A stretch of DNA of 64,000 nt from contig CM067541.1 in assembly GCA_034509755.1 (NCBI GenBank), forward strand, positions 27,472,501-27,536,500, read 5' to 3'. The notes under the pieces were generated by a model that saw only the letters and a program-made list of their open reading frames with translations, searched no databases and had not been told where the DNA came from. Position 1 is the stretch's first letter. The number at the start of each line of letters is the position of its first letter. Source of the DNA: Anisodus tanguticus (lineage: Eukaryota; Streptophyta; Magnoliopsida; Solanales; Solanaceae). The position numbers and the translations under genes are program-made. This document shows, one piece after another, positions 45,009 through 55,661 of this stretch.

Positions 45009-46171
45009 TAGGGGTGAGCGGGTCCGGGTACCCTAACATTTTTTAACTATCCGGACCCTACCCGGTAAAAGATCGGTTCCTAAATTTACTACCCGGAACC
45101 TACCCGTAGCAATCATTACCCGGAACCTACCCGGACCCTGCGGGTCCGGGTAGGTTCCCGGGTACCCTGTAAATAAAAAAACACCGAATAAGCAACAATT
45201 TTTTAGCCTATGAGAATCAAAAAGAGTTCTAAAATAATTTCATCCAATAGTTTTTTAGCCTGCAATCGGAGTTTTTAGTACCCTTATAAGAAGTTTTAGA
45301 AAACTTATTCATTGTAGAAAAGCTAATTCTGTAACCAAAACCTAAAATTGCATACCAAATTTGACACTCAATTAATTGAACGTGTTGATTTTAAAATAAA
45401 TTTGGAAATATCTTAATTAAACTTATTTTCGTGTTCATAAGCTCTTCGATACAAAAGAAAAGCTTTATTATACTAGTAAATTCCTAAATTTCATCTTCAC
45501 AACTACAAAAATATACACAAATTTTAAAAATAGATTTACATTTCAAATCAAAAAGTAATACAAATTGAAGATGAGTATCGCCTGAAATAGAACAGAAGCA
45601 TAGGATATTAAAAAGAAATTGAAGAGTTAGATATGAACCCATATGCATTTTAGGAACGACGTGAACACAATCAAGGGAGAGAAAGAGGCAAAGGTGAAGC
45701 TTCAACGATGACAACGATGAAAGTACCTGAGAGAAAGCTTCAACAACGACGACGATGAAGCTTGGTGGTGTAGCTAAAACGCCATTGTTATTGAGAGAGT
45801 TTTGGGTGTTTTCTCTTAGGGCACAAAGAGCATTCTAGAATAAAGGGGTGAAAAAGCTGAAATATTTGCGTCTTGGAGTGGGGAAAATCAATGTGCATGC
45901 GTGCAACAAACAATTTTGGAGAAAGTTAAAAGTGGTCCAAATGTTTCTCAAAAAAGTAAAAATATTTAATATTTTATAGGTTCCGGATATCGGTTCCGGG
46001 TCCGGGTACCTTGTCTCTATTTTCCGGAACCGGAACCGGACCCGACATTGATCGGTTCCTAATTTTACTACCCGGACCCTACCCGTTATTATAATATATC
46101 TACCCGGAACCTACCCGTTAGTGTCGGTTCCGGTAGGGTATTTGGGTACCCTGTACCCGTGCTCACCCCTA
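45009..46171. mobile_element. Non-autonomous hAT element with 8-bp target duplication
   Basis: A 1163-base element flanked by gctgctaa (45001-45008, 46172-46179). Terminal inverted repeats are taggggtgagc and gctcaccccta. Long GC-rich subterminal zones at both ends repeat cggaacctacccg and gggtccgggta units in both orientations. The AT-rich centre has no transposase frame. Confidence 0.92.
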
Positions 46172-46263
46172 GCTGCTAACACAATACCAACGACACTTTT
46201 TCGTTACTACATATATCAACTGATTACAAACGAAATTTGAATAATAAAGAACCAAATTTGCTA

Positions 46264-46470
46264 CTCCCTCCTTCCCAAAAAGATTAACCTAGTTTACTTG
46301 GCACAAAGTTTATGAAATAAAGGAAGATTTTTGAAATGTGTGGTCCAAAACAAATCTTAGATATTTGTATAGTTGTAAATGATCTCATAACGTTAAATTA
46401 TTTTTAAATATAGAAAAGAATCGATCTTTTTGGGACAAATTAATAAAAAAAAAGTAGGTAAATCTTTTTG
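46264..46470. mobile_element. Stowaway-like MITE, right end decayed
   Basis: Left end ctccctccttcccaaaaaga follows TA at 46262-46263. The internal tgtggtccaaaacaaatctt region matches the other family members. The right inverted repeat (gtaggtaaatctttttg) has lost its last bases. Confidence 0.75.
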
Positions 46471-46759
46471 TTTTCTATCTGTTGGTAAAGTAACTAATGG
46501 AATACCAACCAAAGTTTAGTTAGCAAATTTATCAATGGTAATCTTAGAGTCAAGATTCAAAATCTATCAATATTTCTCGACTATGTACCAACCGATTTTG
46601 CTTTGATAATGTTACCAATCATATCAAATTGGTTGGCAAAATTCACCATCTAGCCTTTTAGCAGCAGATCAATAACCGTTAGTAATTCGAATTGCCAACT
46701 GATTTTATCAATTTACCAGCAAAATTATAGTTGGTAATTGAGTTTTGTTTTGTAGTGCC

Positions 46760-47378
46760 AGTACGACAAGCAGGTTCTACTCGTTACTCCTTTTTTATAG
46801 GTCCACCACATTTCCAAGCATAAAAAAAAAGTCTAGTAAAAACACATAATTTGAATTTATGCTTAACAATATTTTTTATATAAACATGTATTTATATTAA
46901 ACTCATTAAAGTTTGTGCAACAAATTTCATAAGGTCATAACATAATAAGTTAAATCTAAATTAAAAATTAATAGTACCTACCTCTACACATTGGGAAGGA
47001 AGTTTCAGTTATTATTATATAGTGTCTCTTTTGAATAATAGAAAACTTTCATAAAGTTTCTTTCTCCTTTGAGTAGATAACTTGTTTCTTGAAATCAAAA
47101 TTTATCTCCTTCTATCAGGGGACCAAAAAATTAACCTAATACAAACATCAGGAATCAATTTGACATATAATAATTTTAAAAAGTTAATATTATTCAAAGA
47201 TTAGAAACACTAAATTTCAAACTGAATTACTACTCTTAAAACATAAAAATATATGATTTTACTAAATATTATTGACTTTGCCGTTATTATAAGAAACACA
47301 TTATCAATTTACTAATTTATATAATTATGTTTATTTGAGTTATAAATAGAAAATATCAATTAAGAAGACCAAATCGGC

Positions 47379-47409
<31 letters not shown>

Positions 47410-48400
47410 ATAAATTAATATGAATATCATTTTAAAAAAACAAAGCGTAATAAACTGCAAAACAAGAAAAAAATAAAGAAGAGGAGAATATCAGACCAAC
47501 CTCTTCGACTTTCCCAGAGAATTATGGAAAGAGAGAGGCCTAGAGGCTAATTTTCTCATCTTCTGACTTTGGTTTAAAGAATGGAACTTCGATCAAACAA
47601 TAGGTTATTTAGGGTAGAAAATTGGGGGAAACTCTTCGCAGGGACGGATGCAGTTTCCGGATTGCGAATTCATCTTAACAAAGTGTTTTCACATGAGTAT
47701 AAATTAATGTATAAAAATAAATTATAGATATACTCATAACTTTAAAAATAAAAATGTAGTATTAAGAACCTTAACGATTAGACACATAAAGATAAAATCT
47801 TGGATCTCTGACTCTTCGTAAAAGCATATTTTCTTCGGAACAAGCATACGAATTGAGGCTTCGTTTTCTCCTCATAAGGGTTATTTTTAAATTATTAAAT
47901 AGGGTACAAAATAAATGTTAAGTTACAATTGTTATGTAATAAATCTTTTGTAAAATAAAATATAAGTAATTGTTTTAAATTTATCTTTTTGGTGTATCTG
48001 CTCTAAATATGAGTATTTTTTGTTGAAATATGTTTTGACAATTATTTTCCTAACACCTTTTAGTAATTTATTTTGGTTTAAATTCTCTTGAAAATGCAAA
48101 TGAGATTTAGGTATTGCATGATATCCACCAACTCGCTCTCGCTTATCATTTTCATGTTTACGTTAAACTAAAAGCAAATATTAAAAAGTACACAAGTTAC
48201 TGGCAAGTATAAAACACATTAAACATACATAAAACAGGAGTTATGGCGAAAAGAAAGTGCTCACTGTTCCTTAGCAATGCAGTGAATTGGCAGCATGTGA
48301 TGCGGAAGATATATAAACCAGAATTTGTCAATTGCCTTGTGGAGAATGCACCATGACTGCTTTATGTGGAACTATTTCCATTTGGAAACCGAAAAGTTGT
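46760..48400. other. AT-rich intergenic DNA
   Basis: No gene or repeat recognised apart from a microsatellite at 47379-47410. Confidence 0.5.
47379..47410. repeat. Compound (GT)n(AT)n microsatellite
   Basis: gtgtgtgtgtgt passes directly into atatatatatatatatat. Confidence 0.95.
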
Positions 48401-48959
48401 GACGGGCTGTTCGGTAGGATTAGTTATAATTTATAAGCAAAAATAATTAATTATTAAGAAGGGTATATATATATATATATGCGGCCGAGGATCTAAAGGG
48501 GATAATAAACAATGAATGAAATGATATATAAGGGATTGAAGAATCAAAAGATAATTGAAATATGCAAAAAGTAAAATAAGATTAACTTACAAATTAAGGT
48601 TTCAGTTAAGGAAATCATAATTCAAAGGATCTGCATGAATTTAAATCAAGTAGGCGGTAGAACCAGTCAAATATTTAATGCAGGAATTTAAAGAATTTAA
48701 AAGCATGAAGTATTTAAAAGATTAGGAGGTAGTACCATCCGTAATCATATTTATTCAAAATATTAAAACTTACAAAGATTTAAACTTGAAAATATTCAAG
48801 GAGATCTATCTTGGAAATTTTCAAGGTATTTGGGGAATTTTGGCTAAGGTATTTAGTATCATATGAGGGGAATTTTATCCTAACTAAAGGGGATTTTCCT
48901 TGAGCTCTCACTTCCCTCTAGGATCTGAATTCTATCAAAGAAAAAGTTTTACAAACTAA

Positions 48960-49097
48960 GGGAGATGGGGTCTACTTTTATAGGAGTTTTACATGATATT
49001 TTTGTAATTAAAAGGGAATCTAACTATTCATCCGAGTGGAGAATGACAATTCATCTGAGTGGAGAATGACGTCATCCATGACATCATTGACTTTGAC
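48960..49097 (-). promoter_or_regulatory. Pararetrovirus-type promoter block
   Basis: Minus strand: an as-1-like cluster (caatgatgtcatggatgacg, with TGACGTCA at 49066-49073) lies about 85-100 bases upstream of a TATA box (ctataaaagtagacccc, 48970-48986). Between them are two tandem copies of attcatcygagtggagaatg (49027-49071). This is the arrangement of caulimovirus full-length promoters. Activity is not implied. Confidence 0.55.
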
Positions 49098-49099
49098 AT

Positions 49100-50170
49100 T
49101 TTCTTGAATTATTGCTGATCTCTTTTGCTTTTACTGTTTTCTTTTTTAAAGTATCTTTTTTGGGCATTTTCTTTTGTCGGAATTTTGTCTGAACTCTGCT
49201 CCGGGTATTTTGTCTTCTTTTGGTAATTTTTTTCAGAATCAATTGTTGCCAAAAACCGAACTGTCTTCAATATCAATTTCTGGTTCTTCTTCTTCTGATA
49301 AAGAGCCTTATTTTGATGAAGACGGTGCAAACTTTAGAATTATGGCTTGCATTTCTTCTTGATTTTTTGTCACTGCAAGTATTGAGGCCATCTGGGATTT
49401 CTGTGAAAGGAACTGAGTGTGCTCTGGTGTTTGTAGTGGTGCATGTGGTGTTTGTAGAGGCGTCTGTACCTGAATGGACTTCCGAGTATTTAGCCATTTC
49501 TGGACTTTTGGTGGTGTGAGGTTTGCTGGTATTTTAAAGTTGTCCCACCATCTGATCTTAAATCTCCTTCGGACCGTTGAAATTTTATTTTCATAATAAT
49601 CTACAAACCATGTATATACCCATGGTAAATGGAGTTTGGTGTGAAAATGTGTAGTGGCACAAATCTTTTCTCTTCCTCAGAAGGTTTATATTGGGATTTA
49701 AAGAGGTTGAAAGATTTAGTGACTTGGGGTTTTTGTATTTCAAGGGTAGATCCAAATTGTTCCCACCATGTTGGGAATTAGGATGGAATACATGAGGTAT
49801 CAAAATGAAAAAGCCAGGTATGGCGTTGGTTGGAATTTTGAATGAAGAAGGAATTGAACCAAGCTTGTTGGTAGTCCCAGTAATTAAATGGAATATTAAA
49901 AAATGGGGTATTTCGATGGGTATCAGAGAAATTTAGGAGTTGAGACGGATCATTCCCCCAATCGCTTAGAGCAATTACGCTAAGTATTTTGCAAATAGAG
50001 TAAGATGAATCTGTGTTATTTTTATAATAATTATTTTTAATAGTTGTTGATCCTGATATTTCAAGGATAGCCTGGTAAAAATATGAGGTTTTTAAAATAT
50101 CTCATGATTTGCAAAACCATCCCTGTCCAAAATAATTTTGTAATGCTAAAAAAGGGTCTTGGTCAAAAAA
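49100..50170 (-). pseudogene. Tryptophan-rich pararetrovirus-like region, frame-broken
   Basis: Minus-strand frames between 50150 and 49500 are rich in W, F and Y and resemble a domain I remember from plant caulimovirid-derived polyproteins, but I cannot name it. The piece 49803-49591 is open. Further open pieces lie at 49497-49273 and, basic and lysine-rich, 49330-49109. Function unknown. Confidence 0.4.
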
Positions 50171-50815
50171 TCATTTTTCAATAGTCACAATATTTTGGAA
50201 AAAAAGTTTTATGAAAAATTCATGGGCAGGTTTTTTGGGACTTGTGGTACCACAAGTTGGCTTTTTGAAAATTCTTTTTGAGAAAAGGTTTTTGAAGATT
50301 CTCCTTTCTCGATTTTTGTAAAATTTTGAGAGGTTTTTTTCCTCTATTGAGCTTTGAGGAACTTCTTGTTTGGGAATTTGAAGTTGTAGCAATGCATGTT
50401 GTAGTTCCGGAGATTTTGCAAGGAGTTGTAAAAGGTTCTCAACAGTTATTTCCTGTGCGGGAGTTGCTGGTGTTTTTTGCGCAGATGCTGCGGCGTTTTC
50501 GTTTTCTTCTTTCATAACTGCGTCATACCATGTCAGGGGGTTTTCGATAGGAGTTTTGGCAAGGAATTTTTCTTTTTCTTCTTTTGTTGGTTTGGAAGTG
50601 TTGGAGTTTATGGGGTTTTGGGGGGCCATGGAATTTGTTTGTTGTTGTGGTGCAACAACTGATGTATTTATTGGTAGAGAAACCGCTTCCTTTCTCTTTT
50701 GGAGTAAGTCTCCACACATCGCGTGAAAACAGTATTGACCGGATTCTCGCATGTCCTTCCTGGATATCTTGTCCTTGTAGCCCAAACAGTAGGGCAAGGG
50801 ACAGTGATAGGACAT
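50171..50815 (-). CDS. Unassigned pararetrovirus ORF, 214 residues
   Basis: The longest open frame in the pararetrovirus, starting at 50815 and ending at a stop. The N-terminus has several Cys/His residues. A Gln/Ala/Pro-rich middle includes a short TWYDAV segment, and the C-terminus is basic. Its position downstream of the protease suggests a late viral ORF (inclusion body/transactivator region), but I see no decisive motif. Confidence 0.5.
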   Translation of the reverse strand: MSYHCPLPYCLGYKDKISRKDMRESGQYCFHAMCGDLLQKRKEAVSLPINTSVVAPQQQTNSMAPQNPINSNTSKPTKEEKEKFLAKTPIENPLTWYDAVMKEENENAAASAQKTPATPAQEITVENLLQLLAKSPELQHALLQLQIPKQEVPQSSIEEKNLSKFYKNRERRIFKNLFSKRIFKKPTCGTTSPKKPAHEFFIKLFFQNIVTIEK

Positions 50816-51068
50816 CTCTGCGTTGCAACCAGTATCAGAAATTTATGGATTTTCTCTCATGTTTTTGAGGAAATCACAAGTTAAGAGATTTTCTTTAAAG
50901 TAAAAAATGTTAAGAATCAATTTGTAGAAAACATTTTTAATGCAATATTTTGAAAATATTTTTGCATCGTAAATCATTTTTCAAAAATTCTTTTATGCAA
51001 AGGTATCAATTAATTTCATGGAACGGGTATCGTAGGTTCTAGGGGACTCAGGTTTCTGATCTAAAAAG

Positions 51069-51480
51069 CTATTCCTCAATTCCTCCAGACGATAAGAATA
51101 AGTTTTTTATCAGATTGAGGTCGCTAGCTTTTGATTTTGTCAGAAAATGGAATTTTAGATTCTTACTATTGGAATCAAAGGATATGAAATCGTTATCTAC
51201 CTTATAGGGTGTGGTAAGATTTATAAACGGTGTTCCTAAGATGACGAAATTGTGTATGTCTTTTACTAAAACAAACGATGTTGCTATAGTAATTCCATTA
51301 TTAATAATAGACGCACTGGTTTGGGAATTGATCTCTAATTTAGTATTATTAGCAGCTGCTAAAGTTTCATGGGTTTTTTCATGGATTTTTTCTGGTATTA
51401 ACCCTATTTTTATGCAATTCAAATCTGCTCCCGTGTCAAAAAGAGCAATTGTAGTGATCCTAAAATTGCCTGAGAATTTA
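51069..51480 (-). pseudogene. Pararetrovirus aspartic protease
   Basis: The active-site motif DTGAD is readable on the minus strand at about 51448-51434, just ahead of the open frame 51422-51069. The flap-like ILGTPFI stretch (near 51240) follows. The frame stops shortly afterwards without entering an RT domain. Confidence 0.78.
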
Positions 51481-52212
51481 AGGGTTATTTTAACTAGGTA
51501 TTTTTTTGACGTGATCTGTCTTAAGACAGTGAGGAATTCTTTTTGGATTTCTTCTAGATTTTTCTTTGCAAAGTCTTCTTCTGGTTCTGTTGGATTTTCA
51601 GAATTAGAATCATCGGACTCAGAACTTTCCTGGGTATCTTTTGAAAGAATATTTTTATTAACAGAGAATCTTGTTCTTGTTTTTCCCTTAGAACCTTGAT
51701 CTCCAGTTTTATTTGTTTTATCTCTTTTTGTAGTTCTAGAACTAGTGTTTCTTTGGATTCTTTTATCCTTTTACCCTTCTTCAGGATATTGGTCAAGTCG
51801 TAGGTATTTTTGGAAGTATTTGGAAAAATTGTAATTTGATATCTTTTTTCTCGTTTGTAAAAGATTTGAGGAGTTTATTCAAATAATCCTTTTGGTGTTG
51901 GATATCTATGTGCTTAACCATATCTAACATGAATTATTGGTCTTTGGTTAAAACACATACAAGTTTTCCCTTACCCTTATCAGATTTTTCAGATGAACTG
52001 GTCGTGAGCAATTTATTTATTTGAAGGGCTTTATTGTCTTCAGAAGACAGACAAAAATAGTCAGGTTCTGACTCGGCGTTTGAATCGGAGGAATCTATGA
52101 GAAGATTGGAGATTTTTTGGGTTACCTCATCGTCTAGTTTCAATTCTTGTAATTTTTTATTCATTTTACAGTATCTCGAAGTATGGCCTTTTTTGTGGCA
52201 TTTGTAACACAT
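51480..52212 (-). pseudogene. Pararetrovirus CCHC knuckle and acidic linker
   Basis: 52209-52160 has a CX2CX4HX4C zinc knuckle (nucleocapsid end of the coat protein), then a serine/acid-rich tail to 51934. The piece 51796-51554 is Lys/Glu-rich and coiled-coil-like. Frames differ between the pieces. Confidence 0.75.
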
Positions 52213-52256
52213 AATATCTTTGTATTTGGAATTAGTCTTTTTGGGATTTGGTTTGT

Positions 52257-53489
52257 TTATGGAATAATGAGTATTTTTATAAGGATTTTTATAATACTCT
52301 TCGTTAGTCCTGCTGAAGTCCCTCTTTTTGTAACATTTTGATGTACTCTTAAGGGATTTATGAGTCTTGCTACAGTTTCCTGTACAACTTGGGGAGGGTT
52401 TTGTGGAATTTGTATCAAACTGTTGTCAAAAAGTACCAAGTTCGCACCTAGTTCTTCTTAGCTCCAATTTGAGGTATTTTTGTAATTTCAGGTCTTGGCA
52501 GATCTTTAGACCTTCTTGTTGAGTTATACTAACTAGTTGTCCGTATGTAAACTCACTGTAATGTATAATATGTTTTCCACAATTCTCATTGATTTTATTC
52601 CTACCTTTTCTCCTAAAATGGTAGGTAGTCCAGCTTGGAATTTCTCTTTCCAAAATGGCTGATTGGAATCTTTCCTAAGCATAACTCTGGTTAAGAAAGT
52701 ATTCTTGTACCATTGAAAATCACTAAGTTTTTTTGCATTTGAGATTTGAAAGTAACTCGGCGTTTTTATCCTTCAGATGTGAAGAACCTCCTATGAAGTT
52801 TAAAGAGATTGTGAGAATCAAGGTTGATACGACATCTTGTAGGGGTTCACCTTGTTCATCAAGGATTGGTATTCCTTCTTCATCAGTTTTGATGGAATTG
52901 ATGATTTCTTCTTTTTATTGATTAGTGAGATAATTATCCCACCAACCTTTCAATTGACCAGAGAATCCTGCGATGACAGTTCTATAATGGTCTTGTCTTG
53001 TGTACCATTCTGGGTTTTATAGGCATTTGCTGCCATGGTCATTTGTTGGAGAAAGCTGAGGATATTGTATTCAGTCATCCCATCTATGTTCCAATCATAA
53101 ATGGAAGAGGCATTGAAACGGGGTTGAGCTAGGGGTTTTACTATTCCTAGATCTGGAGCAGGAATAATCTGTAATTGTTGTTGTACTTGTTGTATGGGTT
53201 GTTTCCAATCCATTTTATTAACAAGTGGTGTATTATTTTGGAATTTTTCTAATGTATCATTGTTATCGGAATCATATGTTAAAGTTGTTAATTTATTGGA
53301 TGATTGTAGGGTATCTGGAACAATGTGTTCTGTATTAGAACTGTTGGATGTCCCAATTTTACTTAGTTGATCATGTATAGCCTGAATAAATTCAGACATA
53401 TTTTGTTGGATATTTTTGACACCATCTTTGAACACCTGAAAGGGTTTAAATATTGGGCCTTGGCTTTTCAATTTCATATCCTTAGTCAT
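52257..53489 (-). pseudogene. Pararetrovirus capsid-like region
   Basis: The open piece 53489-52950 (179 residues) and the following broken frames down to 52426 lie between the movement protein and the zinc knuckle, where caulimovirid capsid domains sit. The region is rich in Asn, Gln and Ile. Assignment rests on position and composition plus the adjoining knuckle. Confidence 0.6.
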
Positions 53490-54105
53490 TCCTGAGGAAT
53501 CTATAGTGTGTGTTTTTCCACTATATCTAGTTGTTTTCTTATGGTATTTAAACTAATATTGGTAAAATTGTTCTGTGCGAGAACATATTTTGTATTCGCC
53601 TTTTCATCCTCTGTTGGATTTTTAAGAGGAATTGCGTCTACATGGCAGCCATGAATGTTTAGTTTAATACCTTATAGAGGAGGGTGGTTAGACTGGACGT
53701 TTCTAGAATCAGCTAGGGTTTTCCACTCCGGTGTTTTCTTCCTAGTCATGACGGGATTTACCGTTTTAGAAAAAGAGCTATTCTATGGAATTTTCGGAGG
53801 AAAATATTTCAAACCAGTCAAAAAAATAGGATGTTTATCCTATGTTCATTTACAAAATCATAGAATTTTTCTTGTATTTTTATCCTAGTAATTAAAAAGT
53901 TTTTGAAGAACCAAACTCTTTTTTCTAGGTTGTATTTTTTATAAAAATCATTTTGTAGGAATTTCTTATAAATTTGGAATTCTTTTTCTAAAACTCCAAT
54001 TTCGTTTACTATGTTTTCTGTTATCGAGGAAAATGTCGGACTAGTAGGTTCTTGGTCCTCTATCTTTTCTCTAATAGTGGAATTTTCATAAATGGGTCTA
54101 GGTAT
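53490..54105 (-). pseudogene. Pararetrovirus linker between movement and capsid regions
   Basis: Multiple frame changes and stops. Minus-strand frames are lysine- and phenylalanine-rich. No domain recognised. The + strand open frame at 53655-53888 is taken as a shadow. Confidence 0.45.
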
Positions 54106-55144
54106 TTAATTGGTGTAGTCTACGTTTCTTAGATTAGGTAAATCTGACGTAGAATGTCTAGGTTTTGTTTTGTAAGGAGTATTTATTACTGAAGGAATCT
54201 GTGAGACTCTTCCTAAGTCCAGGGTTTCTACGGAACTTGTATCATCGTATCTACTACTCGTAGATCTTCTATGGAATGATAGACTAACTCTACCATCCTG
54301 GTATTGGGTTATTTCTCTAAGATGGGTATTTGGTTGTGAAGTTTCTATAGGTTCAAGTTTAACTACTCCTTCCAGGATCCATTCTTCTGGTAGGGTAATA
54401 TCCTTCCACCTAATAAGTTTTGGTATTACGGTGTTAGATCTGGAAAGATCTGTTTGTAAAAGAAGGGTTTCACCTTTCTTACTATGGTATTTGACCTTTG
54501 TGGCAAAAACAGATGTCATAGCTTTGTAATGGATTTTAAAAATTATTGCTACAAGAATTGATCTTTCAAGCATTTGGTAATTGTGTGGCTTTATCTAAGA
54601 CAAGGGATTTTTGGATATTTTTATCATTGAGGGATATTAAAAAATTTGGGTAACAATCAAAAGAGATTGGCCGTGTGCAGAGACTAGACTCAACATAACT
54701 CAATAAGGAATCTTCAAAATTTGTGAATCTGGCATCTCGTAGGATAGCAAGGATTGAGGTGTTTAATCCTTCCTTAGTAAGGGGTTTTATCCCTACTTGG
54801 ACTAATCTAATATGGATGTATTTGTAATTTCTTTCTCTATATTTTTTCAAGAAATTTTGAGAAAGTAATTGTATTGTTTCAAAGGGTTGAGATAATAAGA
54901 TATCTCTTTCCTCTGTTTTGATAGTGAAATCGATTTTGAAAAATTGATATTTGGATTTTTTGTAAATTTGATCTCTATTTACTCTCGGTATTTCCCAATT
55001 ATCAATCGATTTTTCAAAATCTTGTATAACAATTTCTTCTGAATTTATTATCTTCTTTGAATCCATGGAAGAAGATGAACCAAAATCATAAGAAGAAGAT
55101 TAACCAAAATCATCATAAGTAGATCTGTTGAGAAACGGATCCAT
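54106..55144 (-). pseudogene. Pararetrovirus movement protein (30K type), broken
   Basis: The first in-phase ATG is at 55144. A repeat of YDDFG/YDFGSSS-type residues follows and contains one nonsense codon near 55102. The open piece 55066-54566 has the 30K movement-protein core. A frameshift near 54570 is followed by 54573-54106 carrying the RWKDI-type end of the domain and a Ser/Thr/Pro-rich tail. Such proteins act at plasmodesmata. This copy is not functional. Confidence 0.75.
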
Positions 55145-55272
55145 GTATATAAAACCCTATTTTTGAAACTCGGATTCATCTTACAATCCCAGGCTTTTCA
55201 CGGAGTCTGACTGCCTACACCCTTGAGGACTTACTACCCCGGACCATCCTAGGTAAAAAACCTCAGCCGCAG

Positions 55273-55289
55273 TTTGGTATCAGAGCCAT
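55273..55289 (+). other. PBS-like motif in opposite orientation to the pararetrovirus
   Basis: tttggtatcagagccat on the + strand, about 130 bases beyond the movement-protein ATG, with a TATA-like tgtatataaaaccct at 55144-55158 between. A weaker + strand match, ccagtatcagaaattt, lies at 50830-50845. For a minus-strand element the site should be on the other strand, so this may mark an inverted piece or another element. Confidence 0.45.
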
Positions 55290-55371
55290 AAAGGGTAAAG
55301 ATAGAGAGAAATATGTCTAGATCAGATGAAATTCATGTTTAGATGTTTAGGATATATATATATATAGAGGG

Positions 55372-55661
55372 AATTAACTTTAGATAGAGGGAATTTTTTA
55401 CTTTTGACACTTACGTTACATGTCTCTAAACCTGCAACCGAGTTAAGAATTTTACCTATTTGCTAGTGTGTATATATATGCTCTTTTCCAAAGTGTTTTT
55501 CTCATTTTTTCTACTATATTAGAAGAGTGAGTTGAGATTGAGGATCGACATGTTTGTTTCTCGCCAATTAACTTTAGATAGAGGAATTTTTTTACTTTCT
55601 ACACTTACGTTACGTGTCTCTAACCCTGCAATCGAGGTAAGAATTTTACCTATTTGCTAGT
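55372..55661. repeat. Direct repeat pair of about 96 bases
   Basis: aattaactttagatagaggg through gaattttacctatttgctag occurs at 55372-55467 and 55566-55661, with roughly ten differences. The 98-base spacer is unrelated. Confidence 0.85.

Larger units (their letters stand above)
44883..46757. mobile_element. Possible non-autonomous CACTA element, twice invaded
   Basis: The left end is cactgccaagtaaaatttgc, and the right end reads gttttgttttgtagtg, the complement of CACTACAAAACAAAAC. Subterminal gttggtaa and ccaac motifs recur on both sides. If correct, the original element is about 500 bases, with the hAT element and a MITE inserted in it. No matching 3-bp target duplication was seen. Confidence 0.4.
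48400..55144 (-). mobile_element. Endogenous pararetrovirus (Caulimoviridae-like), decayed
   Basis: The minus-strand order is movement protein, capsid-like with CCHC knuckle, aspartic protease, then an apparent gap where reverse transcriptase is expected, an unassigned two-part coding region, and a promoter-like block. MP-CP-protease in this order fits petuvirus- or solendovirus-like members. Frameshifts, stops and the missing RT show it is dead. The left edge is estimated and no LTRs were seen. Only the layout is described here. Confidence 0.72.

Noticed and set aside
45484..45714. Open frame in the centre of the hAT element as a possible transposase exon
   Set aside because: No hAT transposase motif, cysteine/phenylalanine-rich, and too short.
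50326..50868. Several plus-strand open frames over the pararetrovirus
   Set aside because: Shadows of the minus-strand ORF 50815-50171.
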